Positions 19,919-34,900 of a stretch of 64,000 nt of DNA are shown here, piece after piece. The DNA is taken from the NCBI GenBank assembly GCA_036785705.1, contig JAWUZG010000160.1:558001-622000 (forward strand), given 5' to 3'. This DNA is from Acanthornis magna. Lineage: Eukaryota; Chordata; Aves; Passeriformes; Acanthizidae. Under the pieces are notes generated by a model that saw only the letters and a program-made list of their open reading frames with translations, did not search any database and was not told where the DNA came from. Within the stretch, counting starts at the first letter, position 1; each line of letters opens with the position of its first letter. Position numbers and translations under genes: made by a program.

Positions 19919-22900
19919 CTGGAACCCCAAAATACCCCTGGGTTACCCCAAAAACACCCCCGAGTCACCACGTCCATGGGGACCCGGACCGTGTCCAATC
20001 CGTTCACCTGGAACCCCAAAAACAGCCCTGGGTTACCCCAAAAACACCCCAAAACCAACCCCAATTCACCACGGCCATGGGGACCCGGACCGTGTCCAGA
20101 CCGTTCACCTGGAACCCCAAAAACAGCCCTGAGTCACCCCAAAATCACCCCCAAAATAGCCCTGAGTCACCCCAAAAACAGCCCTGAGTCACCCCAAAAT
20201 CACCCTAAATACACCCCCAATTCACTACAGCCATGGGAACCTGCACTGTGTCCAAACCGTTCACCTGGAACCCCAAAATATCCCTGGGTTACCCCAAAAT
20301 CACCCCAAAAACACCCGAGTTACCTTAAAATCACCCCCAAAACAGCCCCGAGTTACCCCAAAACCAGCCCTGAGTTACCCCAAAATCACCCCAAAAATAT
20401 CCCCGGGTCACCAAGTCCATGGGAACCCACACCGTGTCCAGCCCGTTCACCTGGAACCCCAAAAACAGCCCCAAAATACCTCTGAGTTACCCCAAAGTCA
20501 CCCAAAACCAGGCCTGAGTTACCCCAAAATCACCCAAAAACAGCCGAGTTACCCCAAAATCACCCCAAAAACAGCCCTGAGTTACCCCAAAGTCACCCCA
20601 AAACCAGGCCTGAGTTACCCCAAAATCACCCCAAAAACAGCCGAGTTACCCCAAAATCACCCCAAAAACAGCCCTGAGTTACCCCAAAGTCACCCCAAAA
20701 CCAGTCCTGAGTTACCCCAAAATCACCCCAAAAACAGCCCTAATTCACCACAGCCATGGGAACACAGACCGTGTCCAGCCTGTTCACTGGGCACCCCAAA
20801 ACCAGCCCCAAAATCAGCCCAAGTCACCCCAAAATCAGCCCCAGACACCCCAAAAAACCTCCTGGGAATCCCAAAACCCTCCTGGGGTACCCCAAAACAC
20901 CTCGGGGTCACCACGGCAATGGAAACCTACACCCGTTCACCTGGCACCCCAAAACCAGCCCCAAAATACCCTGAGTTACCCCAAAATTACCCCAAAAACC
21001 CTCCTGGGGCACTACGGCTTAGGATCACACACCGTGTCCAAACCGTTCACCTGGAACCCCAAAAACAGCCCCACAACCAGCTCCGGTCACCCCAAAAACA
21101 GCCCCACAACCAGCTCCGGTCACCCCAAAAACAGCCCCACAACCAGCTCCGGTCACCCCAAAAACAGCCCCAGTCACCCCAAAAACAGCCCCAGAATCAC
21201 CTCCGGTCACCCCAAAAACAGCCCCACAATAACCCCAAAAACAGCCCCAGAATCACCTCTGGTCACCCCAAAAACAGCCCCAGAATCACCCCCCAGGGTG
21301 ACCCCAAAAGCAGCCCCACAATCACCCCCAGTCACCCCAAAATCACCCCTGGGGTCACCCCAAAACCCCTCTGGGTCACACCCACACCATGTCCAAACCT
21401 TCACCTGGGAGGGCCCCAAAAACAGCCCCAGTCACCCCAAAACCCTCCTGGGCCACCCCAAAAACAGCCCCAGTCACCCCAAAACCCTCTGGGTCACCCC
21501 AAACCCCTCTGGTCACCCCAAAAACAGCCCCAGTCACCCCAAAACCCTCTGGGTCACCCCAAACCCCTCTGGTCACCCCAAAAGCAGCCCCAGTCACCCA
21601 AAACCCTCTGGGTCACCCCAATCCCCGCCCCCAGGATACCCAAAACCCCCCCACGATACCCCAAACCCTCCTGGGTCACCCCAAATCCCTCTGGGCCATC
21701 CCAAATCCCTCTGGGTCACCCCAAATCCCTCCCAGGATACCCCAAATCTCCCCAGTTGGGGGAAACTGGAAGTAAAAGGGAAATTGGGGGAATTGGGGTG
21801 GGAATGGGAATTGGGGTGGGAATTGGGGTGGGAATGGGAATTGGGGTGGGATATGGGGTGGGAACGGGAATTGGGGTGCGAATGGGGGAATTGGGGTGGG
21901 AATGGGGGAATTGGGGTGGGAATTGGGGTGGGAATGGGAATTGGGGTGGGAATTGGGAATTGGGGTTCGAATGGGGGAATTGGGGTGGGAATGGGAATTG
22001 GGGTGGGATATGGGGTGGGACATCTGTGGGGCTGGGGTGGAAGTGAGCAGGAATTGGGATGGGAATTGGGGTGGGAATGGGAATTGGGGTGGGATATGGG
22101 GTGGGAACGGGGTGGAATTCAGGGGGGAATTGTGTGTGGGGTTGGGGTGGAAATGAGGGGGAATTGGGGTGAGAATTGGGGTGAGAATTGGGGTGGGAAT
22201 TAGGATGGGAAGTGTGTGGGATCGGGGTGTCCGGGGGTGGGAATGAGGGAATTGTGTGGGGTCAGGGTGGGATTGGGTGGGACCGGAGGTGTGTGGGGTG
22301 GGTTTGGGGTGGGATTGGGGTGGGATCAGAGGTGTGTGGGGTGGGTTTGGGGTGGGATTGGGTGGGATGGGTTTGGGGTGGCTTTGGGGTGGGTTTGGGG
22401 TTTGGGGTGGGATCAGAGGTGTGTGGGGTGCGTTGGGGTGGGTTTGGGATGGGAATTGTGTGGGGTGGGTTTGGGGTGGGCTTTGGGGTTTTGGGTGGGT
22501 TTGGGGTTTGGGTTTGGGGTCTCACCGTGACGTCACACCAGAAGTGTCCCCAGCGCGTGATTGGCTCCGGCGGCAGCTGTAGGGCCTGGGGGGGCACCCA
22601 CACCCCGAGCTGCGACACACAGGGACCCCAAATGTGAGAGTGCGACCCCAAAAGTGGCACCAGGACCCCAAATGTGGCACCAGGACCCCAAATGTGGCAC
22701 AGGAACCCAAATGTGGGAGTGGGACCCCAAATGTGCCACCAGGACCCCAAATGTGGCACCGGGACCCCAAATGTGGCACCAGGACCCCAAATGTGGCACA
22801 GGAACCCAAATGTGGGAGTGGGACCCCAAATGTGGCATTTGGATCCCAAATGTGGCACTGGGACCCCAAATGTGGCACCGGCACCCCAAATGCGGGAGTG

Positions 22901-25900
22901 GGACCCCAAACCCAGGAATGGAACCCCAAATGTGGCACTGGGACCCCAAATATGGGAGTGGGACCCCAAATGTGGGATCGGGACCCCAAATATGGCAGTG
23001 GGATCCCAAATCCAGAGTGGGACCCCAAATATGGGAGTGGATCCTGAGTATCGGATTGGAACCCCAAATCCGGGAATGGGACCCCAAATAGAGGATTGGG
23101 ACCCCAAATATGGGATTGGGACCCCAAATATGGGATTGGAACCCCAAATCCAGGAATGGGACCCCAAATATGGGATTGGGATCCCAAATGTGGGAGTGGG
23201 ACCCCAAATACAGGACTGGGATCCCAAATAAGGGAATCGGGGCAGGCAGAGACCCCCAGAGCTCTCGGCAACCCCAAATCCTGGGAATGGCCCCAAATCC
23301 TGGGAGTGACCCCAAAATTCAGGAATGGCCCCAGAGCCAGGACTGGAACCCAAAATCTGGGAATAGGGGCAGGCAGAGCCCCCCAAACCCTTCGGGAGTG
23401 ACCCCAAATCCTTTGGGAATGACCCCAAATCCCAGGAGTGACCCCAAATCCCAGGAGTGACCCCAAATCCAGGTGTAGGGCTGGGCAGAGCCACTCAAAT
23501 CCTTTGGGAATGACCCCAAATCCCAGGATTTGGCCCCGCCACAGCTCCGGGAACCCCAAAAACCCCAAAAACCCCCAAAAAATCCCAAAGACGCTCACGT
23601 TTTTGAGGAAGTGCCAGGCCACGATTTTGGGGCTGAGATCCCAAGGGACATTGTTCTTCATCCCAACCTCGAGGCGGCAAAAACCCCAAAAATCCCAAAA
23701 ATCCCAAAAACCCCAAAAACCCCAAAAACCCCAAAAAAACCCCAAAGGCGCTCACGTTTTTGAGGAAGTGCCGGGCCACGATTTCGGGGCTGAGCTCCCA
23801 CCGGACATTGTTCTTCATCCCAACCTCGAGGCGGCAAAAACCCCAAAAATCCCAAAAATCCTAAAAACCCAAAACCCCAAAACCCAAAAAAAAAACCCCA
23901 AAAAAACCCCAAAAAACCCCCAAAAGGCGCTCACGTTTCTGAGGAAGTGCCGGGCCACGATTTCGGGGCTGAGCTCCCACCGGACATTGTTCTTCATCCC
24001 AACCTCGAGGCGGCAGCGCCGCAGGAACTGTAGGGTCTGTGCGGGATCGGGATTGGGATTGGGATTAGGGTCGGGAGTGGGGCATGGGGTCTGGGGATTT
24101 GGGGTCGGAAGTGGGGCACAGGGTTTGGGGATTTGGGGTCAGGACTGAGGTCTGGGGGTTTGGGGCATTTGGGGGATTTGGGGTCGGGAGTGGGGCAGAG
24201 GGTTTGGGGATTTGGGGTCAGGATTTGGGGGATTCGGGGTCAGATTTAGGGGATTTGGGGTCAGATTTGGGGTCGGGAGTGAGGCACAGGGGGAGGATTT
24301 GGGGTCGGGAGTGGGGCACAGGGTTTGGGGGATTTGGAGGATTTGGGGTCGGATTTGGGGGATTTGAGGTCAGGAGTGGGGCACAGGATTTGGAGGATTG
24401 GGGGTCGGAAGCGGGGCACAAGGTTTGGGGGATTCGGGGTCAGATTTAGGGGATTCGGGGTCAGATTTAGGGGATTTGGGTCGGATTTGGGGTCAGATTT
24501 GGGGTCGGAAGTGGGGCACAGGGTTTGGGGGATTTGGGGTCAGATTTAGGGGATCTGGGGTCGGATTTCGGGGATTTGGGGTCGGGAGTGAGGCACAGGG
24601 GGAGGATTTGGGGTCGGGAGTGGGGCAGAGGATTTGGGATCGAATTTGGGGTCAGGAGTGGGGCACAGGGTTTGGGGATTTGGGGTCAGGAGTGGGGAGC
24701 AGAGTTTGGGGGATTTGGAGGATTTGGGGTCAGGATTTGGGGGAAAATTTGGGGGATTTGGGGTCGGCAGTGGAGCACAGGGTTTGGGGGATTTGGGGTC
24801 AGATTTGGGGGATTTGGGGTCAGGAGTGGGGCAGAGGATTTGGGGGAGGATTTGGGGTCGGTAGTGGGGCAGAGGGTTTGGGGGATTTGGGGTCAGGATT
24901 TGGGGGATTCGGGGTCAGATTTGGGGGATTTGGGGTGGGATTTGGGGTCAGATTTGGGGGATTCGGGGTCAGATTTAGGGGATTTGGGGTCAGGAGGGGC
25001 ACAGGGGGAGGATTTGGGGTCGGGAGTGGGGCACAGGGTTTGGGGGATTTGGAGGATTTGGGGTCAGGATTTGGGGGAAAATTTGGGGGATTTGGGGTCG
25101 GCAGTGGAGCACAGGGTTTGGGGGATTTGGGGTCAGATTTGGGGTCAGGAGTGGGGGACAGGATTTGGGGGACTTGGGGTCGGATTTAGGGGATTTGGGG
25201 TCAGATTTGGGGTTGGATTTGGGGGATTTAGGGTCGGGAGTGGAGCACAGGGGGAGGATTTGGGGTCGGGAGTGGGGCAGAGGATTTGGGATCGGATTTG
25301 GGGGATTTGGGGTCAGGAGTGGGGAGCAGAGTTTGGGGGATTTGGAGGATTTGGGGTCAGGATTTGGGGGAAAATTTGGGGGATTTGGGGTCGGCAGTGG
25401 AGCACAGGGTTTGGGGGATTTGGGGTCAGATTTGGGGGATTTGGGGTCAGGAGTGGGGCAGAGGATTTGGGGAAGGATTTGGGGTCAGGAGTGTGGCACA
25501 GGGTTTGGGGATTTGGGGTCGGGAATGGGGCTCAGTGTTTGGGGCATTTGGGGTCAGGAGTGGGGTCTGGGGGCTTGGGGCACTTGGGGTCACAAGTGGG
25601 GTAGAGGGGGAGGATTTGGGGTCAGATTTGGGGTGGGATTTGGGGTCAGATTTGGGGTCGGATTTGGGGTCAGATTTGGGGTCAGATTTGGGGGATTTGA
25701 GGTTGGGAGTGGGGCACAGGGGGAGGATTTGGGGTCAGATTTGGGGTCAGATTTGGGGGATTTGGGGCTGGATTTGGGGTGGGATTTGGGGTCAGATTTG
25801 GGCTCAGATTTGGGGTCAGATTTGGGGAATTTGGGGTCAGATTTGGGGGATTTGGGGTCAGATTTGGGGCGGGTTTTGGGGTGGGATTTGGGGTCAGATT

Positions 25901-28900
25901 TGGGGGATCTGGGGTCAGATTTGGGGCTGGATTTGGGGTGGGATTTGGGGTTGGATTTGGGGTCAGATTTGGGGGATTTGGGGTCAGATTTGGGGTGGGA
26001 TTTGGGGTCGGATTTGGGGTCAGATTTGGGGTCAGGGCTCACCTTCTCCCCGCTCTGGGTCTGGTGCTTGTCCAGCATGCCCTGCTGCTGCTGTAGGAAA
26101 TAAATATGGGATTTAGGGGAAAATATGGGATTTAGGGGAAAATATGGGATTTAGGGGGAAAATATGGGATTTAGGGGGAAAAAACATGGGATTTAGGGGG
26201 AAAATATGGGATTTAGGGGGAAAATAAGGGATTTAGGGGGAAATATGGGATTTAGGGGGGAAATATGGGATTTAGGGAGAATGGGGAAATATGGGATCTA
26301 GGGGACAAATGGGGAAATGGGGGAAAATGAGGGAAAATATGGAATATAGGGGGAAATGGGGAAAAAATATGGGTTTGGGGGGAAATGGGGGAAAATATGG
26401 GATTTAGGGGAAAAAATGGGATTTAAGGGGAAATTAAGGGATTTAGGAGGGAAAATGGGGGATAATGGGATTTAGGAGAAAAATGGAATTTAGGGGGGAA
26501 AACGGGGGAAAAATGGGATTGAGAAAGAGAAATGGGGGAAAATGAGATTTAGGAGAAATGTGAGATTTAGGAGGGAAAAATGCAAAAAAATGGGGAAAAA
26601 CATGGGATTTGGGGGGAAAAATGGGGGGGAAATGGGGTTAAGGAGGAAAAATGGGGGAAATATGGGATTTAAGAGGGGAAGGAGAGGGGAAAATTGGATT
26701 TAAGAGAGGAAAATGGGATTTAAGAGTGAAAATGGAGGGGAAATGGGATTTAGGAGGACAAATGGGGAAAAATGGGATTTAAGAGGGGAAATGAGGAAAA
26801 TGGGATTTAGGATGGAAAACTGAGAAAAACTGAGATTTAGGAGGGGAACTGGAGAGAAAAATGGGATTTAAGGGGAAAATGGAGAGGAAAATGAGATTTA
26901 AGAGGGGAACTGGAAAGAAATATGGGATTTAAGATGGGAAGGAGAAGGGAAAATGGGATTTAAGAGGGGAAAATGGGAATTAAGAGTGAAAACGGAGGGA
27001 AAAATGGGAATGAGAGGGGGAAACGGAGAGGAAAAATGGGATTTAAGAGTGAAAATGGAGAGAAAATGGGATTTAAGAAGGGAAATGGAGGGAAATATGG
27101 GATTGAGGAGGAGAAGAAGGGAAAAATGGGATTTAGGATGGAAAACTGAGGAAAAAATGGGATTTAAGAGAGGAAATGGAGGAAAAATGGGACTTAAGAG
27201 GGAAACGGAGGGAAAGATGAGATTTAAGAGGGGAAATGAGGAAAATGGGATTTAGGATGGAAAACTGAGACTTAAGAGGAAAAATGAGGAAAATAAGGAA
27301 TTTAAGAGGTGAAATAGAGAGGAAAATGGGATTTAAGAGAGGAAATGGGGAAAATGGGATTTAAGAGGGGAAACGGAGGGGAAAATGGGAATGAGAGGGG
27401 AAGACAGAGAGGAAAATTGGATTTAAGAAGGGAAATGGAGGGAAATATGGGATTGAGGAGGGGAAGAAGGGAAAATGGGATTTAGGATGGAAAACTGAGG
27501 AAAAAATGGGATTTAAGAGGTGAAATGGAGAGGAAAATGAGATTTAAGAGGGGAACTGGAAAGAAATATGGGATTTAAGATGGGAAGCAGAGGGGAAAAT
27601 AGGATTTAAGAGAGGAAAATGGGATTTGAGAGGGAAAATGGAGAGAAAATTGGATTTAAGAAGGAAAATGGAGGGAAATATGGGATTGAGGAGGGGAAGT
27701 AGGGAAAATGAGATTTAGGATGCAAAACTGAGGAAAAAATGGGATTTAAGAGAGGAAATGGAGGAAAAAATGGGACTTAAGAGGGAAACGGAGGGAAAGA
27801 TGAGATTTAAGAGGGGAAATGAGGAACAATGGGATTTAAGATGGAAAACTGAGATTGAAGAGGAAAAATGAAGAAAATAAGGAATTTAAGAGGTGAAATA
27901 GAGAGGAAAATGGGATTTAAGAGGGGAAATGGGGAAAAATGGGACTTAAGAGTGAAAATGGGGGAAATATGGGATTTAAGAGGGGAAATGGAGAGGAAAA
28001 TTGAATTTAAGAGGGGAAATGGAGAGAAAAACGGGATGGAGAAATGAAAAAGGAGAGGAAAAATGGGATTTAAGAGGGGAAATGGTGAAAATGGGACTTA
28101 AGAGGGAAACTTAGGAAAAAAGGGGATTTAAGAGGGGAAATGGAGGGAAATAGGGGATTTAAGAGGGAAAAATGGGATTGAAGAAGGGAAAAGGGGAAAA
28201 TGGGATTTATGGGGAAATGGGAAAAATGGAATTTAAGAGTGAAAGTGGAGGGAAAAATTGGATTGAGGAAGAGAAATGAAAAATGGGATTTAAGAGGGGA
28301 AATGGGGAAAATGGGATTTAGGATGGAAAACTGAGAAAAATTGGGATTTAAGAGGAGAAATGGGGGAATAATCAGATTTAAGAAAGGAAATGTAGGGGAA
28401 ATGGGATTTACTGGGGAAAATGGGATTTAGGGAGGAGATGGAGAGAAAAATGGGATTTAGGAGGGAAAATGGGATTGGGGAGAAATATGAGATTTAGGAG
28501 GGAAAAAATGGGGAAAAATATGGGATTTAGGGGGAAAGGGGGAAAAATGGGGGGGGAAATGAGATTTAAGAGTGAAAACGGAGGGATAAATGTGATTTAG
28601 GGGGAAAATTGAGGGAAAAATGGGATTTAAGAGATGAAATGGAGAGGAAAAACGGGATTGAGATGGGAAATAGAGGGAAAAACGGGATTTAAGAGGGGAA
28701 ATGGAATGAAAATGTGATTTAAGAGGGGAAATGGAGAAGAAAAATGAGATTTAAGAAGGAAAATGGAATGAAAATGTGATTTAAGAGAGGAAATGGAGAA
28801 GAAAAATGAGATTTAGGAGGGAAAATGGAGAAGAAAAATGAGATTTAAGAGAGAAAATGGAGAAGAAAAATAGGATTTAAAAGGGGAAATGGAACGAAAA

Positions 28901-31900
28901 TGTGATTCAAGAGGGGAAATGGAGAAGAAAAGTGAGATTTAAGAGGGGAAATGGAATGAAAATGGGATTTAAGAGGAGAAATGGAAAAGAAAAATGAGAT
29001 TTAAGAGGGGAAATGGAAAAAAAATGAGATTTAGGAGAGGAAATGGAGAAAAAAAATGAGATTTAGGAGGGGAAATGGAGAAGAAAAATGAGATTTAAGA
29101 GGGGAAACGGAGAAGAAAAATGAGATTTAGAAGGGAAAATGGAATGAAAATGAGATTTAAGAGGGGAAATGGAAAAGAAAAATGAGATTTAGGAGGGAAA
29201 ATGGACAACAAAAATGAGATTTAGGAAGGAAAATGGACAAGAAAAATGAGATTTAGGAGGGGAAATGGAGAAGAAAAATGTGATTTAAGAGGGGAAATGG
29301 AGAAGAAAAATGTGATTTAGGAGGGGAAATGGAATGAAAATGTGATTTAAGAGGGAAAATGGAGAAGAAAAATAAGATTTAGGAGGCAAAATGGAATGAA
29401 AATGTGATTTAAGAGGGGAAATGGAAAAGAAATATGAGATTTAAGAGGGGAAATGGACAAGAAAAATGAGATTTAAGAGGGGAAATGGAATGAAAATGAG
29501 ATTTAAGAGGAGAAACGGAAACGAAAAATGAGATTTAAGAGGGGAAATGGAGAAGAAAATGAGATTTAGGAGGGAAAATGGAGAAGAAAAATGAGATTTA
29601 AGAGGGGAAATGGAGAAGAAAAATGAGATTTAGGAGGGGAAATGGAGAAGAAAAATGAGATTTAAGAGGGGAAATGGAGAAGAAAAATGAGATTTAGGAG
29701 GGGAAATGGAGAAGAAAAATGAGATTTAAGAGGGAAAATGGAGACGAAAAATAGGATTTAAAAGGGGAAATGGAACGAAAATGTGATTCAAGAGAGGAAA
29801 TGGAGAAGAAAAGTGAGATTTAGGAGGGAAAATGGAGAAGAAAATGAGATTTAAGAGAAAAAATGGAATGAAAATGGGATTTAAGAGGAGAAATGGAAAA
29901 GAAAAATGAGATTTAAGAGGGGAAAACAGAGGAAAAAAATGAGATTTAGGAGAGGAAATGGAGAAGAAAAATGAGATTTAAGAGGGGAAATGGAGAAGAA
30001 AAATGAGATTTAAGAGGGAAAATGGAGAAGAAAAATAAGATTTAGGAGGGAAAATGGAGAGAAAAATGAGATTTAGGAGGGAAAATGGAATGAAAATGGG
30101 ATTTAAAAGGGGAAATGGAGAAGAAAAATGAGATTTAAAAGGGGAAATAGTAAAAGTCAGACGGAGGAGGAGCAGCTGAGCACTGACCTGTCTCTCGCGG
30201 TGGAACTTTCGCAGGTTCTCGGGGGAAGGGTACAGCGCCAGGCCCTGCGGCAGGAGCTTGTTCCTCCCCAGGCGTTTGCTCACACTCACCACCTCCCCTC
30301 GGGCACCCAGATCTGGGAAAAACGGGAAATTCAGAGAAAATGGGAAATTCAGGGGAAATTCAGAGAAAATGGGGAATTCAGGGGAAAATGGGAAATTCAG
30401 AGAAAATGGGGAATTCAGGGGAAATTCAGGGGAAATTCAGGGGAAAAGTCAGGAAAAACAGGAAAAATCAGGGGAAAGCAAAAATTCAGGGAACAAAGGG
30501 AAAATTCAGGGAAAATTCAGGGGAAATTCAGGGGAAAACGGGAAAAGTCAGAGAAAAGGGGAGAATTCAGGAAAAACAGAAAAATTCAGGGGAAAGGGGA
30601 AAATTCAGGGAAAACGGGAAAAGTCAGGAAAAAAAGGGGAAATTCAGGGGGAAAAAAGGGAAAATTCAGGGGTAAATGGGAAATTCAGGGGAAAACAGGA
30701 AAAGTCAGGGAAAAACAGGAAAAATCAAGGGGAAAAAAGGGGAAATTCAGGGGAAAATTGGAAAATTCAGGCAAAAGGGGAAAATTCAGGAAAAACAGGA
30801 AAATTCATGGAAAAACAGGAAAATTCAGAGAGAAACGGGAAAATTCAGGGGAAACGGGAAAATTCAGGAAAAACAGGAAAAATCAGGGAAAAAAAGGGGA
30901 AATTCAGGGAAAAAAAGGGGAAATTCAGGGGAAAGGGGAAAAGTCAGAGAAAAGGGGAAAATTCAGGAAAAACAGGAAAATCCAGGGAAAAGTCAGGGAA
31001 AAAAGGGGAAATTCAGGGGAAAGGGAAAATTCATGGAAAAACGGGAAAATTCAGGGGAAAAATGGGAAAATTCAGGGGAAAGGGGAAAAGTCAGGAAAAA
31101 CGGGAAAAATCAGGGGGAAAGGGAAAATTCAGGGAAAATGGGAAATTCAGGGGAAATGGGAAATTCAGGGGAAAGGGGAAAAGTCAGGAAAAACAGGAAA
31201 AATTGGGGGAAAGGGAAAATTCAGGGAAAAAAAGGGGAAATCCAGGGAAAATAGGAAAATTCAGGCAAAAGGAGAAAATTCAGGAAAAACAGGAAAATTC
31301 ATGGAAAAATGGGAAAATTTAGGGGAAATGGGAAATTCAGGGGAAAATGGGAAAATTCGGGGAAAAATGGGAAAATTCAGGGAAAACAGGAAAATTCAGC
31401 AAGGAATTCTGGGAAAATCCCAGTCCTCGTGGGGAGGGGGGAAAGTCCAGAAATTTAAGAGAAATTCCACAAAATTTGACAGAAATTCCAGGAAATTGTT
31501 GGGTTTGGGGGGTGAAAATTTAGCTGGGAATGGTGGGAAAATCCCAGACTCTGTGGAAGGGTGGGGGGTCCATCCCAAGTGTGGAAAAGTCCAGAAATTC
31601 AACAGAAAATCCACAAAATTTGACAGAAATTCCATGAAATTTAACAGAAATCTCACAAAATCAAACAGAAATTCCATTAAATTTCACAGAAATTCCATGA
31701 AATTTAACAGAAATTCCACAACACTTGACAGAAATTCCATGGAATTAAACAGAAATCCCACAAAAATCAAACAGAAATTCCATTAAATTTCACAGAAATT
31801 CCATGAAATTAAACAGAAATTCCACAAATAGAAATCCCAGAACAGAAATTCCATTAAATTTAACAGAAATTCCATGAAATGAAACAGAAATTCCATGAAA

Positions 31901-34900
31901 TTGAAAAAATTCCATGAAATTTAACAGAAATTCCATGAAATGAAACAGAAACTCCACAAAACCAAACAGAAATTCCATTAAATTTGACAGAAATTCCATT
32001 AAATTTGACAGAAATTCCATGAAATTTAACAAATTCCATGAAATTTAACAGAAATTCCCTGAAATGAAACAGAAATCGCACAGAATCAAACAGAAATTCC
32101 ATTAAATTTCACAGAAATTCCATGAAATTTTACAGAAATTCCATGAAATGAAACAGAAATTGCACAAAACCAAACAGAAATTCCATGGAATTGTTGGGTT
32201 TGGGATCCTGGAGTGGAGGGGGGAGCAGCTGCTGCCTCGGGATTGCTGGGAATGGGGAAGGATGGGGGAATTCTGGGAATTCCCTGTGTGGAAAAGGGAA
32301 AAACGGGAAAGATGGGATAAAACGGGCCAGGGATGGATTTAAGAGTCCTGAAATGAGGTGGGGGAAGGGAAATTTCCATGGGTTTGGGACACAAGTGATC
32401 CCAAAAATGAGGGACAAATCCCTGTGCCTGTGGATAATTGGGAATGGGCCAGAAGGAGGGAATTCTGCCTTTTCCCTCTGTGGAAAAAGGAAAAATAGGA
32501 AAAAACGGGAGAGAAATGGATCAAACCGCTGCTCCCGGAGCTGTGGGAAGGGAAATTCCCACAGATTCCAAAATCCTAAATCATCCCAGAAATGAGAAAT
32601 AGATCCCTGTTCCTGTGGGTAAGCGGGAATGGGATAGAATGGCAGAATTCTGCCTTTTTCCTGTGTGGAAAAGGGAAAAAATGGGAAAAAACGGGGGAAA
32701 ATAGGACAAAACAGGACAGAAAGGGATGGAACTCGTGTTCCTGGAGCTGTGAGAAGGGAAATTCCCATTGGTTTTGGGATCCTAAATCATCCCAGAAATG
32801 AGAACTGGATCCCTGTGGCTGTGGGTAAGTGGGAATGGGACACAATGGAAATGGGATAATGAGGGAATTCTGTCTCTTCCCCACACAAATGAGTTAAAAC
32901 TGGGCCAGAAAAGGGAAAAACGGGGCACGAAAGGGCTGGGAATGAGAATTCCTGGGAATTCCTGGGCCAGGAAAGAGCTGGGAATGAGAATTCCTGGGAA
33001 TTCCTGGCCAGGAAAGAGCTGGGAATGAGAATTCCTGGGAATTCCTGAGCCAGGAAAGGGCTGGGAACGCAGAATTCCTGAGCAAGGAAGGGGTTGGGAA
33101 CTCAGAATTCCCGGGAATTCCTGGCCAGGAAAGGGCTGGGAATGAGGGAATTCCTGGGAATTCCTGGGCCAGGAAAGGGCTGGGAATGCAGAATTCCTGG
33201 GAATTCCTGAGCCAGGAAAGGGCTGGGAATGCAGAATTCCTGGGAATTCCTGAGCCAGGAAAGGGCTGGGAATGCAGAATTCCCAGGAATTCCTGAGCCA
33301 GGAAAGGGCTGAGAATGAGAGAATTCCTGGGACAAAACGGGATTAAATGGGCTGGGAATGAGGGAATTCCCAGGAATTCCTGGGCCAGGAAAGGCTGGGA
33401 ATGAGAATTCCCGGGAATTCCTGGGCCAGGAAAGGGCTGGGAATGAGAATTCCTGGGAATTCCTGAGCCAGGAAAGAGCTGGGAATGAGGGAATTCCTGG
33501 CCAGGAAAGGGCTGGGAATGAGGGAATTCCCAGGAATTCTTGGGCCAGGAAAGGGCTGGGAAATGAGAGAATTCCTGGGACAAAATGCGATTAAATGGGC
33601 TGGGAATGAGGGAATTCCCAGGAATTCCTGGGCCAGGAAAGGGCTGGGAACGCAGAATTCCTGGGCCAGGAAAGGGCTGGGAACGCAGAATTCCCAGGAA
33701 TTCCTGGGCCAGAAAAAGGCTCGGAATAAGAGAATTCCTAGGAATTCCTGGCCAGAAAAAGGCTCGGAATGAGAGAATTCCCAGGAATTCCTGGCCAGAA
33801 AAAGGCTCGGAATGAGAGAATTCCTGGGAATTCCTGGCCAGGAAAGGGTTGGGAATGAGGGATTTCCTGGCCAGGAAAATGCTGGGAATGCAGAACTCCC
33901 AGGACAAAGGGGGCCAGGAAAGGGCTGGGAATGAGGGAATTCCTGGGCCAGGAAAGGGCTGGGAATGAGGGAATTCCTAAGCCAGGAAAGGGCTGGGAAT
34001 GAGGGAATTCCCAGGAATTCCTGGGCCAGGAAAGGCTGGGAATGAGGGAATTCCTGGCCCGGAAAGGCTGGGAATGAGGGAATTCCTGGGCCAGGAAAGG
34101 GTTGGGAATGAGGGAATTCCTGGCCAGGAAAGGGCTGGGGATGAGGGAATTCCTGGCCAGGAAAGGCTGGGAACACAGAATTCCCAGGAATTCCCAGGAA
34201 TTGCCAGGCTCTCACTCACCCTCCACGGCCTGGGTGAGCAGCAGCTCCATGGTGCCCCTGGGCAGGTGCTTGGTGTCCTGGACCAGACGGAACACGCGGT
34301 GCCGCCGCGGGTGCAGCCGGGGAGGGGAGCCGGCCCGGGCCAGCGGCACCTGCCAGCAGCGCTCCACCACCACCGTGCCCTGCGGAAACCGGAGAACCGA
34401 GAATGGGATCACGGGATAACGGGATAACGGGAGAACGGGAGAACGGGAGAACGGGAGAACGGGATAACGGGATCGGCCAGCAGCGCTCCACCACCACCGT
34501 GCCCTGCGGAAACGGGAGAACCGAGAATGGGATCACGGGATAACGGGAGAACGGGAGAACGGGAGAACGGGATAACGGGATCGGCCAGCAGCGCTCCACC
34601 ACCACAGTGCCCTGCGGAAACGGGAGAACGGACAATGGGATCACGGGAGAATGGGATAACGGGATAACGAGATAACAGAATAACGGGAGAATGGGATAAC
34701 GGGATAACAGGATCGGCCAGCAGCGCTCCACCACCACCGTGCCCTGCGGAAACCGGAGAACGGACAATGGGATCACGGGATAACAGAATAACGGGAGAAT
34801 GGGATAACGGGATCGGCCAGCAGCGCTCCACCACCACCGTGCCCTGCGGAAACGGGAGAACCGAGAATGGGATAACGGGAGAACGGGATAACGGGATCGG

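Noticed and set aside
22620..23230. CRISPR-like regular repeats
   Set aside because: Head-to-tail minisatellite without unique spacers, in a eukaryotic intron.
30128..31786. A 552-codon plus-strand Lys/Gly-rich open frame
   Set aside because: It reads through the antisense of MRPL9 exon 3 and a minisatellite; no domain or splice support.
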